Shown here: piece after piece, positions 7,895 to 16,868 of the stretch
How positions within the stretch are numbered: position 1 is the stretch's first letter
Layout of the letters: the number at the start of each line of letters is the position of its first letter
Assembly: GCF_029266855.1 (NCBI RefSeq)
Contig: NZ_JAQSWB010000001.1
Location: 620,001-684,000 of the forward strand
DNA length: 64,000 nt
Origin: Fluviicola sp.
Lineage (GTDB): Bacteria > Bacteroidota > Bacteroidia > Flavobacteriales_D > Crocinitomicaceae
Direction of reading: 5' to 3'
Notes under the pieces: model-generated
Told to the model about the DNA's origin: nothing
The model's input: the letters and a program-made list of their open reading frames with translations, nothing else
Databases searched by the model: none
Made by a program: the position numbers and the translations under genes

Positions 7895-10054
7895 ATGAAA
7901 AAAAGAAACCAATTGTTACTGCTCTTATTTGGGCTTTTCACATGTAACAGCCAGGCACAAACTGCCATCGTTAACAATCCGAGTGATGCGAGCTATGTTC
8001 CGGGAACATTACGTTATGAAATTCATCATGCGGCACCCGGAACGACTATTTATCTCTCAGGATTAACCGGTTCCATCAACTTACTGGATTCAATTATTAT
8101 TACAAAGAATGTAAAATTAGTAGCTCATAATGGACCAGGTGTGATCGATGGAAACCTGATGACCAATTTATTTGAAGTCAACTCCGGAGTAACCTTAGAA
8201 ATGACCGGTTTAACTTTACAGGAAGGATCACTAGCACCTAATCATCCGCTTCCCTTATACGGACATGCCGTGCATTTATTTGGAAACCTTATCGCAACAA
8301 ATTGTATTTTCAAGGATAATGTAAGTAAATACGGAGGTGCCATTTATAGCAACACTGCCGGTTCAGAGGTCAAAGTAACGAACTGTGTTTTTGAAGACAA
8401 CAGATCGGGTATTGGAGGTGCAATTTATATAAGATTTGCTAAGTTAAGTGCTCAAGGATGCAGCTTTAAGAACAATGGAAGAGTAGTCTCTACTGCTACC
8501 GGAGCGGGTGGAGGTGCAATTTATATTATAAATGCTGAGGCGTATGTATTGAATTGCAGTTTTACTGGAAACTATGCCTCAGCCCCATCAAATCTAAGTG
8601 GTTACGGTGGAGCAATCTATGTTACCGGTAATGTAAACCTGGAATTTTCCAACTCATCGTTTACCGGGAATGCTGCACAAGGAGGATTAGGTGGAATTGG
8701 AGGTGCTTTTGCTATCAATTCACCATCAAACTATATCATCAAATGTAAATTGTCGAATCTTACTGTTGCCAACAACTTTGCACCAAAAGGGGGTGGAATT
8801 TATTTGGACAATACAGCTCCATTTCACATCGGAAATTGTATTGTTGCCAATAATTCCAGCTCACCGGGAAATGACCCTGATCTATATTTGCCAACCGCAA
8901 ATGTTCAATGCATCTCAACCGGAGGAAATTTAATCGGAAAAATCGGGCTTGCGCCAGGAGTTTTTACACCAACAACCAATGATTTGATCGGCAGCAGCGC
9001 CTCTCCAGTTAACCCGATGTTTGTTCAAATTGGTTCTGTGCCTCCATCAGTAGATGGAAATTATCATTTAAAGGTGTGTTCACCGGCTATTAACAGCGGA
9101 GTCAATGGAAACATTTCCTTAGACGCTTACAATTATTTCGGACTGGGAAGCACTGCTCAAATTTCCAAAGATCTGGATGGAAACACACGGACTTTTCAGA
9201 ATGTCGACAAAGGCGCATACGAACATTTGAATACCGTTGCAGGTGCGTTTTATTACCCGGCCGGTCATGCTCAATGTAAAAATGCGAATCCGTCTACTCC
9301 GAACACAGGTGGAGCAAGCGGAACTTTCACCTCATTGCCTGCTGGATTATCCATCAATGCTTCAACAGGAACTATTAACCATTCATTGAGTGCGACGGGA
9401 ACTTATACCATCACGTTCAACTCCACTTCATGTACCGGAACACCGGTATCCACATCCATCACATATACGATCAATCCATTACCGGTGGTTACTATTACTG
9501 AAACCATTAGTACCAGTTGGCCATACGGCACCACTTCATTAAATGCGGTCGTTTCCGGAACAACTGGAACACACACTTACAAATGGTATAGAAATGGTTC
9601 CTATATCGGATCAGCAAGTCAATATCCTAATCCATGTTCAAATGCTACTTATGAAGTCGTTGTAACAAATACTGCTACCGGCTGCCAGGGGAGTCAAACT
9701 TACTTTTTCAACAATTCGAATAATGCTTTCTGTACCACATCACCGCCACGCGAAATGATTATCGCTCCTAATTACGGAGAAAACAACAATACAAAATCAG
9801 GTAGTATTGAGGTCATTTCCGAAAGCTGGAAATTATACCCTAATCCTACAGCAGGAGAAGTATTTGTGGAATTAAATAGCACCTACAAAACTGTAAGGCT
9901 GGAAATTACTGACCTTGCCGGGAAACAAGTTTATACGGAGTCATTTACAGATTGTGATCGACTTGCGGTTCATTCGGATCAACCAAAAGGAATGTATTTG
10001 GTTCATGTAACTGCTGACGGTACTTTAAAAACATATCGACTTGTAATCGAATAA
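7895..10054 (+). CDS. Secreted beta-helix (choice-of-anchor Q) protein with T9SS sorting domain
   Basis: 719 aa. Residues 1-22 are a signal peptide ending NSQAQ. Residues about 60-330 form a right-handed parallel beta-helix with six turns carrying a GG(A/G)(I/F) motif: GGAIYSN, GGAIYIRF, GGAIYIIN, GGAIYVTG, GGAFAIN and GGGIYLDN, as in polymorphic outer-membrane and pectate-lyase-like proteins. Residues about 400-450 resemble the choice-of-anchor Q segment (YHLKVCSPAINSG...DLDGNTR). An Ig-like region follows. The last 75 aa form a type A T9SS sorting domain (WKLYPNPTAGEVFVEL...GMYLVHV...YRLVIE). It should be exported by Sec, moved through the outer membrane by T9SS, and surface-attached or released. 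A carbohydrate or adhesion role is plausible. Confidence 0.92.
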   Translation: MKKRNQLLLLLFGLFTCNSQAQTAIVNNPSDASYVPGTLRYEIHHAAPGTTIYLSGLTGSINLLDSIIITKNVKLVAHNGPGVIDGNLMTNLFEVNSGVTLEMTGLTLQEGSLAPNHPLPLYGHAVHLFGNLIATNCIFKDNVSKYGGAIYSNTAGSEVKVTNCVFEDNRSGIGGAIYIRFAKLSAQGCSFKNNGRVVSTATGAGGGAIYIINAEAYVLNCSFTGNYASAPSNLSGYGGAIYVTGNVNLEFSNSSFTGNAAQGGLGGIGGAFAINSPSNYIIKCKLSNLTVANNFAPKGGGIYLDNTAPFHIGNCIVANNSSSPGNDPDLYLPTANVQCISTGGNLIGKIGLAPGVFTPTTNDLIGSSASPVNPMFVQIGSVPPSVDGNYHLKVCSPAINSGVNGNISLDAYNYFGLGSTAQISKDLDGNTRTFQNVDKGAYEHLNTVAGAFYYPAGHAQCKNANPSTPNTGGASGTFTSLPAGLSINASTGTINHSLSATGTYTITFNSTSCTGTPVSTSITYTINPLPVVTITETISTSWPYGTTSLNAVVSGTTGTHTYKWYRNGSYIGSASQYPNPCSNATYEVVVTNTATGCQGSQTYFFNNSNNAFCTTSPPREMIIAPNYGENNNTKSGSIEVISESWKLYPNPTAGEVFVELNSTYKTVRLEITDLAGKQVYTESFTDCDRLAVHSDQPKGMYLVHVTADGTLKTYRLVIE

Positions 10055-10074
10055 TTTAAATTTATCCAGGAAGT

Positions 10075-10110
10075 AAGGGCTGTATCCAGGTTGGTGCAGC
10101 CCTTTTTCTT
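10075..10110 (+). terminator. Rho-independent terminator after the beta-helix gene
   Basis: AAGGGCTG (10075-10082) pairs with CAGCCCTT (10097-10104), followed by TTTCTTT. It lies 20 bp beyond the stop. Confidence 0.75.
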
Positions 10111-10193
10111 TACTGCGTTCTTCGATTCATAAATTAGTTTATTTTTAAACCAATTATTGCACAAACTGGAATTTAACCCGCTGATTGCAGGTA

Positions 10194-10670
10194 ATGAAAA
10201 ACAAATCAATATTACTTACTCTTATTTGCTTTGGGATTATCCTGGTTTCCATGTTTTTGCCGTTTTATGAGAGCCCACGAAGTGAGAACCTGTTTTCCGG
10301 CGAAAGTTTTGTAATCGTTGAAACCTACGAATCGTCGGATTTTGGCGTCACATTTTGGGTATTCAATGGCTTCGGATCAATCTTCGCACTTATGAATCTT
10401 GTCATTGCAATTATTCTGCTTTTATCCCGCTTCTTTTTCCCAAGATCTTTTCCCACAGCACTCATTACCGCCTTCGTATTTGTGATCTCATTATTGCTGC
10501 TTATTTATACCACATCGGAAAACAGGGGAGGAACATTGCAGGATGAGATGCTAAGCGGATTCTACCTGATGCTCATTTGCCAGGTCGTTTTGATCACACA
10601 ATCATTTATAAGAGCAATAACAGAGCCGCCAAAAGACCGGAGAACCGATTCCGACATACTGGATTTTTAG
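10194..10670 (+). CDS. Four-helix membrane protein of unknown function
   Basis: The ATG at 10194 (MKNKSILLTLICFGIILVSMF) is preferred to the one at 10185 because it begins directly with the hydrophobic segment. 158 aa with four predicted membrane helices (about 5-22, 55-78, 86-103, 115-135), an extracytoplasmic loop after helix 1 (FYESPRSENLFSGESF) and a polar C-terminal tail. No family was recognised. It is transcribed alone between two terminators. Confidence 0.7.
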   Translation: MKNKSILLTLICFGIILVSMFLPFYESPRSENLFSGESFVIVETYESSDFGVTFWVFNGFGSIFALMNLVIAIILLLSRFFFPRSFPTALITAFVFVISLLLLIYTTSENRGGTLQDEMLSGFYLMLICQVVLITQSFIRAITEPPKDRRTDSDILDF

Positions 10671-10684
10671 GCAGGCATCAATTA

Positions 10685-10720
10685 AAAAGCAGCCTGATTT
10701 GGATCAGACTGCTTTTAATT
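10685..10720. terminator. Bidirectional terminator between convergent genes
   Basis: AAAAGCAGCCTGAT (10685-10698) pairs with ATCAGACTGCTTTT (10703-10716) with one mismatch, 4-nt loop, T-rich on both sides. It serves the membrane protein (plus) and probably the lipase (minus). Confidence 0.8.
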
Positions 10721-10738
10721 TTCAAGGTGGAGTCATTC

Positions 10739-11674
10739 TTAATATGAAGTGGGACAAATACCTGTACCGGAACAAGTTCCCTGCATATAACGATACCCAC
10801 AGCTTGCATGATGCGCGTCCCCGATAGCAGATAAGTCAAACACTAGGATCCTGCTCACAATCTCAGCTATCCGAATCGGCAGCAGCAATTCCGCTTCGAT
10901 GGTAGAATAGGCAGATGCATGACCATCCGAATCGATATACATCAGGCTACCAACCGGGTCGTAATCATAGTTTTTCATTTCATTTAGCTTATTGATAAAC
11001 GAAACCGGGAGGTCCGGAATCTGTTCCAAAAGCGTGATAAACTCACTGTCAGGAGGTAACAAAGGAACGATATCCAAATAATTTTCATAGCGAATATGAT
11101 TCGGGAAAACTTCGTTATAGACCGTTGCAAAATCTCCATTTCCGCAGTTCGGTCCGGCAAAAGTAATGGTTTGTGTAACAGACAATTGATACACATTTCT
11201 AAAGAACATAGCTGCAATTGGTGCAATTCCACCGCCTTTGCTGTGTCCGGTGATGTACAAGGGCAGGGAACCTGTCGGATCAAGCGTTTGAATCGCCTCG
11301 ATAATACCACCTCTCAATAAGTTCAAGGCAAAGAGAAAACCCTCGTGCACTTCACCCGGAAGATCGATATTACTCGTGGTCGGCATCATAAAATCCTGCA
11401 ACCAATCGAAAAAAGAATCCCAATTCTCAGCAGGAGGGAGGGTTCCCCGAAAAGCAACTATAATTCCCTCAGCTGTTTGTCCGACCAGTGCAGCTTCGAT
11501 CTGATCTGCAGTAACCACAAAAGGATCACTGGTAAAACCGACTGCATCGTATTGATTTTGGAAGGGGGAATTTTCTCCCAGTGGATTGTATCTTCCACTC
11601 GGATCTGTGGGGCTGATGGCATAAGCCGAAGCAGATGCGCACAGCAACTGGCATGGTAAAGAGATCGCGCTCAT
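10739..11674 (-). CDS. Class 3 lipase-like alpha/beta hydrolase
   Basis: 311 aa. The nucleophile elbow is GHSKGG with S145. D201 (NYLDIVPLLPP) and H252 (DSDGHASAY) complete a likely catalytic triad. AFRGTLP near residue 75 is the oxyanion-loop motif of class 3 lipases. These enzymes cleave ester bonds in acylglycerols or related lipids. The N-terminus (MSAISLPCQLLCASASAYA) may be a weak signal, and the C-terminal tail has four cysteines (CGYRYMQGTCSGTGICPTSY), which suggests a disulfide-stabilised exported protein. No T9SS domain is present. It is monocistronic, with an AT-rich upstream region. Confidence 0.85.
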   Translation of the reverse strand: MSAISLPCQLLCASASAYAISPTDPSGRYNPLGENSPFQNQYDAVGFTSDPFVVTADQIEAALVGQTAEGIIVAFRGTLPPAENWDSFFDWLQDFMMPTTSNIDLPGEVHEGFLFALNLLRGGIIEAIQTLDPTGSLPLYITGHSKGGGIAPIAAMFFRNVYQLSVTQTITFAGPNCGNGDFATVYNEVFPNHIRYENYLDIVPLLPPDSEFITLLEQIPDLPVSFINKLNEMKNYDYDPVGSLMYIDSDGHASAYSTIEAELLLPIRIAEIVSRILVFDLSAIGDAHHASCGYRYMQGTCSGTGICPTSY

Positions 11675-11838
11675 AATGAATAGTGTTTAAGTTTCAAATA
11701 TGGATTAAAGATAAAAAAGACCTTTTAAAATAAAAATGCTCTTAAAAAGGAATTTCCTAATTTTCACTATTTGGTTAATTCCTGTTCTATTCTTAATTTT
11801 CAGAATAATTATCCCGGACAAACTTTCGGAAAAAGAAT

Positions 11839-12468
11839 ATGGTATTTGAAAAAGAATTCAAAGAAGCTTTACTTGATTTACCCATTAAGGAAAAAGACAA
11901 ACTTCTTCTCAGGTTATTGAAACGCGATGTTCCATTGGCCAATCAGTTGTATTTTGAATTGGTTAGCACACAAACAGTGGAAGAACGTCGCTCAGAACTC
12001 GAGGAAATGGTTATTAAAAGAGCTTCCAATATGAGTAAGCGCAGTTCATCGATCCACGATCTGCTGAAAGAGATGCGTTCTCTGAGCGGCGATATTACGG
12101 AACAGATCAAAATTACCAAAGACAAATTCGGAGAGGTCAGTTTGAATTTACTGATGCTCAACGAAATACTAAAAACAAACAAACCCCAGCTTTCCTTTTT
12201 CTCCCGGGTAAAGGCACATAAATTTGCTGTTTATGTCATTGCGAGAGCATTTAAGCTTTTGGTTTTGATCCGATCTATGCATGAAGATTACCTCGCCGAT
12301 TTCAGAGATGACCTGGCAAGTTTGGGCGAACTGATCAATCAAAATGCGCTTTTGAAGAAAACAGCAATGGAAAACGGATTGGATATTGACTGGCTGACTT
12401 CCGGAGAAATTCCTGAGAACATCAAACAACGACAGGATGCGTTGAAAAAGCAGGGATTTTTGAAATAA
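11839..12468 (+). CDS. Conserved hypothetical protein with helical N-terminus and membrane-proximal hydrophobic segment
   Basis: 209 aa. It begins MVFEKEFKEALLDLPIKEKDKLLLRLLKRDVPLANQLYFELV. The N-terminal 120 residues are strongly helical and charged, and a modest hydrophobic stretch lies near 130-150 (AHKFAVYVIARAFKLLVLI). It recalls a Bacteroidota-specific hypothetical family, but no domain is named with confidence. There is no signal peptide, so it is probably cytoplasmic. It is monocistronic, followed by about 290 bp without a gene. Confidence 0.75.
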   Translation: MVFEKEFKEALLDLPIKEKDKLLLRLLKRDVPLANQLYFELVSTQTVEERRSELEEMVIKRASNMSKRSSSIHDLLKEMRSLSGDITEQIKITKDKFGEVSLNLLMLNEILKTNKPQLSFFSRVKAHKFAVYVIARAFKLLVLIRSMHEDYLADFRDDLASLGELINQNALLKKTAMENGLDIDWLTSGEIPENIKQRQDALKKQGFLK

Positions 12469-12756
12469 TCCATATTCGTGGACCCAGCAAAATAGAAACC
12501 ATTACCAACCAAATCAAAAAAGCATACGTTCGATCTGGTACTCGTTTATTTGAGTCCCAATTTTTGATCTTATGAAATCAATTTTCGTCAGATTAGTCAT
12601 AACACCTTGATTTTACTGATCAAACAGACATAAGCTGTTCATAACCCCAAAAGGGTTTCGATTTGCTTTCACTTTCTTTAACAAGAAAAATAAGTGCCTG
12701 CTGTAACAAATGCCGGCTGAGTTGGTCTTACGGGAAACCAATTCAATTTTTAGATT

Positions 12757-13086
12757 ATGAAAGCAACAATCCTATTCATTACACTTTTCTTCACCACCAC
12801 CGGTTCATTTGTTTTTGCAGGAAACGGTGAGAACTTATTGGATCGCATTATGCACCGCAAGATTTCCTATCCTGAATCACTACGTGAAAAGGGGATTGAA
12901 ACGATGGTAAAGGTAAAAGTGCGTGTTTTGTCAGAAAATCAAATCGAACTAATAGAAATAGCTTCGGATTCCGAAGAAATGAAAGCCGCAATCGAAAAAC
13001 AAGTGCAGCAAATAAAGATCAAAGTACCCCAAAATCTGATCGGAAACACCTTCAATTACACCTTTAAATTCCAGGTGCAGAAGTAA
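12757..13086 (+). CDS. Small exported protein with TonB-C-terminal-like domain
   Basis: 109 aa. The signal peptide is at residues 1-21 (ending FVFAG). The mature part reads ISYPESLREKGIETMVKVKVRVLSENQIELIEIASDSEEMKAAIEKQVQQIKIK. This matches the TonB C-terminal fold pattern: YP...R.x.GIEG.V.V...., a variable linker, then a final helix and strand. There is no transmembrane anchor and no Pro-rich linker of real TonB, so it is a stand-alone periplasmic domain of unknown partner. Confidence 0.7.
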   Translation: MKATILFITLFFTTTGSFVFAGNGENLLDRIMHRKISYPESLREKGIETMVKVKVRVLSENQIELIEIASDSEEMKAAIEKQVQQIKIKVPQNLIGNTFNYTFKFQVQK

Positions 13087-13674
13087 ACATCATTGGTTAT
13101 CCTTCACTATCAACCAGATCAAACCACCTGAGAGATGAAGGTAAGAAAACGGCTTTCGCCGTTTTTTTTCTTCCACCTTTTTCATTGCCAAAAAGGTGGA
13201 GCCAAAAGTCTAGGCCTATACTCAAGAATCTGCAAACTACAGGTCATTACGCGAAAGCATTTAAAACTCGTCCACCCTGCAGTAGCAGAGCGAACTCAAA
13301 CAGCAAATGCTTTTCTTCGCTTCATTCCTTCGTTTGCTACGATTCTCAGCGTAAGGGCCATTTTAACTTTACGAAAAGAAATCCTCTTTGTCCTTTTACG
13401 CTGTTAAAACTTGTTAGTTATTACGGCAAGAGACTAAATACGAAAGGCTTTGAGAGACTCGATAGTCAAAAGTCCAATATTTGTATCCGGAAACATTTAC
13501 ACTTTTGAGAAAGTTTAAAACGCATGGTTCCGACATCGCTCAACCATCCGCATTTGCAATTTAGCAAGCAGGATCTTTCTCAAAGTGTTAGGATATTAAG
13601 ATTTTAAGAACGAAGATTGAGAACATCGTCATTCGAAAGAAAATCAGTAATTTACTTCTTCAAATCACAAACGG
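13087..13674. other. 588-bp intergenic region with terminator and repeat-like sequence
   Basis: It starts with a clear terminator (13146-13169). Then comes a stretch around 13170-13215 (CTTTTTCATTGCCAAAAAGG, TGGAGCCAAAAGTC) of the kind I associate with dispersed intergenic repeats in this phylum; that is memory-based. The open frames across it (13135-13508) have no start context or protein-like composition, so none is called as a gene. Confidence 0.6.
13146..13169 (+). terminator. Rho-independent terminator
   Basis: AAAACGGC-TTTC-GCCGTTTT forms an 8-bp stem with a tetraloop, followed by further T residues. It lies about 60 bp after the TonB-like gene stop. Confidence 0.85.
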
Positions 13675-15231
13675 ATGTCGGGAATATCTTTAAAAAGCGC
13701 AACTGGCAGATGGATCCTGTTTTCAACCATTTTAGCCACGTCTATGGTATTCATTGACGGAAGTGCGTTAAATGTAGTTCTTCCATCTCTTCAAACCGAC
13801 CTGAAAGCCACAGGAGCAGATGTGTTTTGGGTATTAAATGCTTACCTGCTGGTATTGGCCGCAATGATGTTACCGGGAGGATCGCTCGGAGACAAGTTCG
13901 GGCGAAAGAAAATCTTTGCGATCGGAATTGTGCTGTTCATCATCGGTTCGTTACTATGCGGTCTTTCTCCCAATGTCAAATTCCTGATCATTTCCAGGCT
14001 GATCCAGGGTTTGGGCGGTGCCTTCATGATCCCGGGAAGTTTGTCGCTTATTACTTCCCTGATCAAAGACGGGGAGAGGGGAAAAGCGATCGGGACCTGG
14101 TCGGCAGTGACTACTATCGTAAGTATCGGCGGACCGGTAATCGGCGGGATTCTCGGCGACCACGGTTTGTGGCGCTACATCTTTTTTATTAATATCCCGG
14201 TCGGCATCATTTCACTGATAGTTCTTTGGCTAAAAGTACCCGAAACCTCCAATGAAGAAGACAAAGGCAGGGTAGACATTCCCGGAGCACTGTTACTGGT
14301 TGCGGGCCTGGCCGCCATTACCTATAGTTTTTTAAGATTTCCTGCAGTCGGTATCTCTGACTGGCAAGTCAACACCTTTTTGATCTTCGGAGTCCTGGAC
14401 CTGGTCTTATTCCTGATTGTCGAGAAGCGAAGTAAAAGTCCCATGATCCGCTTAACACTCTTCCGGAATAGGAATTTCACGGGACTGAACCTGCTCACAT
14501 TCTTCCTGTATGGCGCTTTGGGCGGCGGAATGCTGTTCCTGAGCCTGAACCTAGTTCAAATCCAGGGATACACTCAAACAGAATCCGGCTTAACATTTCT
14601 GCCTTTTACTTTTCTTTTGGGTTTATTCTCCAGGTACATCGGTTCACTTTCCGACCGGCTGGGCTCACGGATCTTTCTGATTGCAGGCCCATTCACCGTA
14701 GGTTTGGGTTTCCTGTTCCTGTCATTTATCGAACAAACCCGCGGCGCTTCGGACTACTGGCTCACCTTTTTCCCCGGGATCATTTTAATCAGTATCGGAA
14801 TGCTTTTAACCGTGGTACCACTTACTACCTCGGTTATGACCTCCATCAGTCAAAACTATTCAGGAATCTCCTCCGGAGTCAACAATGCCGTATCGCGCAT
14901 TGCCGGGATCTTCTCCAATGCTGCATTCGGAGCACTGGCCCTGTTACTCTTTACCAACCTGGTTGTTCAACAATTAGAAAAATCCGATTTCAGAGAAACT
15001 CAAAAAAACAACATTATTTCCGAAACCATAAACCTGGGAAATGCACAAGTTCCTGCCGACACCTTTACTCCGGATCAAAAGAAGCAAATTAAGCAGGTTT
15101 ACCGCAATGCTTTTTTGGATGCCTATCAAACCATATTGATCGTGTGCACCGTGATGTGCTATAGTTCGGCATTGATCGCTTATTTTATGGTAGAGGGGAA
15201 GAAAGTAGAAGAGAAGCAAATTCCTGCATGA
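13675..15231 (+). CDS. MFS drug:H+ antiporter, DHA2 (EmrB/QacA) type
   Basis: 518 aa with about 14 membrane helices, the size and layout of DHA2 exporters. TM1 has FIDGSALNVVLPSLQTDL (motif D1-like). Motif A is GGSLGDKFGRKKIF after TM2. Motif C is in TM5 (GGPVIGGILGDHG). Such pumps expel hydrophobic drugs or metabolites in exchange for protons across the inner membrane. No regulator or membrane-fusion partner gene is adjacent, so it may act alone or with a distant TolC-type partner. It is preceded by a long gene-free stretch. Confidence 0.92.
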   Translation: MSGISLKSATGRWILFSTILATSMVFIDGSALNVVLPSLQTDLKATGADVFWVLNAYLLVLAAMMLPGGSLGDKFGRKKIFAIGIVLFIIGSLLCGLSPNVKFLIISRLIQGLGGAFMIPGSLSLITSLIKDGERGKAIGTWSAVTTIVSIGGPVIGGILGDHGLWRYIFFINIPVGIISLIVLWLKVPETSNEEDKGRVDIPGALLLVAGLAAITYSFLRFPAVGISDWQVNTFLIFGVLDLVLFLIVEKRSKSPMIRLTLFRNRNFTGLNLLTFFLYGALGGGMLFLSLNLVQIQGYTQTESGLTFLPFTFLLGLFSRYIGSLSDRLGSRIFLIAGPFTVGLGFLFLSFIEQTRGASDYWLTFFPGIILISIGMLLTVVPLTTSVMTSISQNYSGISSGVNNAVSRIAGIFSNAAFGALALLLFTNLVVQQLEKSDFRETQKNNIISETINLGNAQVPADTFTPDQKKQIKQVYRNAFLDAYQTILIVCTVMCYSSALIAYFMVEGKKVEEKQIPA

Positions 15232-15419
15232 TGTTAAAGTAATCATTATCCCGAATCATATACTTTCCTGATTTTACACTAAAAATCCTGAACTTACCCT
15301 GCTCAAAAACAAGGTTTTAGTTACATTTATAAATAATTCTTACATTTCTTAAACCAGCTTAAGTTTGTTCAAGCCCCCAATCTTCAACTTTGTATTGTCA
15401 ACATGTAAAATGATACAAG

Positions 15420-16085
15420 ATGAAAAAACTATTGACAAGTTCCGTGGGAAAGAAATTCACCATGGCACTAAGCGGCTTATTCCTGATAAGCTTTTTGATT
15501 GTACATGCCTCGGTAAATGCACTCATTTTTTACAATGATCACGGTAAAACATTTACAATAGGAGCCCATTTTATGGCTACCAATCCAATCATCCGAACAA
15601 TCGAGATTGTTTTAATCATTGGTTTCATTATTCACATTGTCCAGGGATTGCTCCTTTGGCGGCAAAACAGGAAATCCAGACCCATTAGTTATGCTTATAA
15701 AAAGGATCATACACCAAACGTTACCTGGTACAGTAAAAGTATGACCTTACTTGGCACTTTGATTTTGCTTTTCCTGGTTGTTCACACCCAAAACTTTTGG
15801 ATTCCCAATCGTATCCATCAATTTCAAACAGGTGAAGAGCTTCCGTTATATGAACTTATGCTTGAAAAATTTCAAAATCCAGTCGAAGTAATCATTTATA
15901 CCCTAGGATGCTTCTCTCTAAGCTGGCATCTGTTACATGGTTTCAAAAGTGCCTTTCAATCGCTAGGGTTAAATCACCGGAAATACAATCCTTTGATACT
16001 GAAAGCATCTTATGGTTTTGCGATTCTGATTCCACTAATACTGGCAATGATGCCCATTTCCTTTTATTTCGGATGGTTGAAATGA
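15420..16085 (+). CDS. sdhC: Succinate dehydrogenase/fumarate reductase cytochrome b subunit, orphan
   Basis: 221 aa with five membrane helices, the size of the single-subunit B-type SdhC of Bacteroidota. Heme-ligand candidates are H29 (IVHASVNAL), H72 (IIHIVQGLLLW), H122 (VVHTQNFW) and H170/H173 (SWHLLHGFKSAFQSLG); the last motif is family-diagnostic. The subunit binds two b hemes and passes electrons between quinone and the SdhA/SdhB head. Unusually, no sdhA or sdhB follows: a terminator comes 26 bp after the stop and then a minus-strand lipoprotein. It is probably a paralogue or a relocated subunit. Confidence 0.88.
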   Translation: MKKLLTSSVGKKFTMALSGLFLISFLIVHASVNALIFYNDHGKTFTIGAHFMATNPIIRTIEIVLIIGFIIHIVQGLLLWRQNRKSRPISYAYKKDHTPNVTWYSKSMTLLGTLILLFLVVHTQNFWIPNRIHQFQTGEELPLYELMLEKFQNPVEVIIYTLGCFSLSWHLLHGFKSAFQSLGLNHRKYNPLILKASYGFAILIPLILAMMPISFYFGWLK

Positions 16086-16111
16086 TTACTAACCAAAAAT
16101 TTATTGTTCAA

Positions 16112-16144
16112 CAGCCCGGGTCTAATGATCCGGGCTGCTTTGTT
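16112..16144 (+). terminator. Rho-independent terminator after sdhC
   Basis: CAGCCCGG (16112-16119) pairs with CCGGGCTG (16130-16137), followed by CTTTGTTT. It confirms that the sdhC transcript ends here with no sdhA or sdhB behind it. Confidence 0.8.
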
Positions 16145-16182
16145 TGCAGGTGATAACGGGAGACAAGGACTTGGAATGAACC

Positions 16183-16605
16183 TTATTCCGTTTTCCATTC
16201 CGAAACGTGATTATTTTCCAAATCCTTCAGTTCCATGAAATCTTTTTCCAATTGCAAAATTTCATACTCGTCTGTTTGGGCAGTTCCCTGGAAATTGGAA
16301 GGAGTGCGTACAACAGTCAGTAAATCCGCACCAGCTGAAACGCTGTAGGTAATGGTCCATTGTAAATCCTGGTCATACGCAGGAATCTGGTATTCAAAAG
16401 TTCCCGAACACGGTTGATCCTTGGCTTTACACTTATCAAAAGTAAAAGCCCTCCGAATTCCTGTCAAATCTTCACTACCGGTATCTTCATAAGTTGACTT
16501 AGTCATAACCCAGGTTTCTCCACCGATGCTCTTCAGTGCTTTTTTCTCTTTGCTGCAGCTCATTGTAAAGGCAACTGCAACCAACAAATACAAAATATGT
16601 TTCAT
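16183..16605 (-). CDS. Lipocalin-like small lipoprotein
   Basis: 140 aa. The N-terminus MKHILYLLVAVAFTMSCSKE is a lipoprotein signal with lipobox (T)MSC. The mature domain begins with a GGETWVMTKSTYED segment and alternates short strands (RAFTFDKCKAKDQPCSGTFEY, LQWTITYSV, DEYEILQLEKDFMELK). This is typical of the lipocalin-like lipoproteins of Bacteroidota, where W...F.F...G.....W...... D.L......Y.I..L....M.L is the recurring pattern. Function and ligand are unknown. It is monocistronic. Confidence 0.75.
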   Translation of the reverse strand: MKHILYLLVAVAFTMSCSKEKKALKSIGGETWVMTKSTYEDTGSEDLTGIRRAFTFDKCKAKDQPCSGTFEYQIPAYDQDLQWTITYSVSAGADLLTVVRTPSNFQGTAQTDEYEILQLEKDFMELKDLENNHVSEWKTE

Positions 16606-16711
16606 GCTTTCTTTTTTTTATCAAAGAAACAGCTGCTGAATGATTCCTCCAATAAGGCAAATGATGTATTTTGAACCAGTATTGTCCGAGTGAAATAGAA
16701 TAACCAGCACC

Positions 16712-16867
16712 TTTTTTAAACGCAAAGGCGCTAAGATCGCAAAGTTTTTTTGATGTAAACTCCCGGTTGTCTCCCACGGAAGAACACGGAAGAACACAGA
16801 GTTTTAATTATTTAGATGGGAGAACATGTTTTTTTTAAACGCAAAGACGCTAAGATCGCAAAGTTTA
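16712..16867. repeat. Two direct copies of a 35-bp intergenic repeat
   Basis: Copy 1 (about 16712-16748) and copy 2 (about 16831-16867) both read T(n)-AAACGCAAAGACGCTAAGAT-CGCAAAGTTT, with one G/A difference. A short tandem (GGAAGAACAC twice, near 16778-16797) sits between them. The sequence resembles the degenerate aaccgcagagacgcggag element at 33008, so it is probably one dispersed family. Confidence 0.7.
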
Positions 16868-16868
16868 A

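Noticed and set aside
13135-13508. Open frames of 90 and 107 codons in the intergenic region
   Set aside because: They overlap in different frames, cross a terminator, and contain repeat-like sequence with no protein-like pattern.
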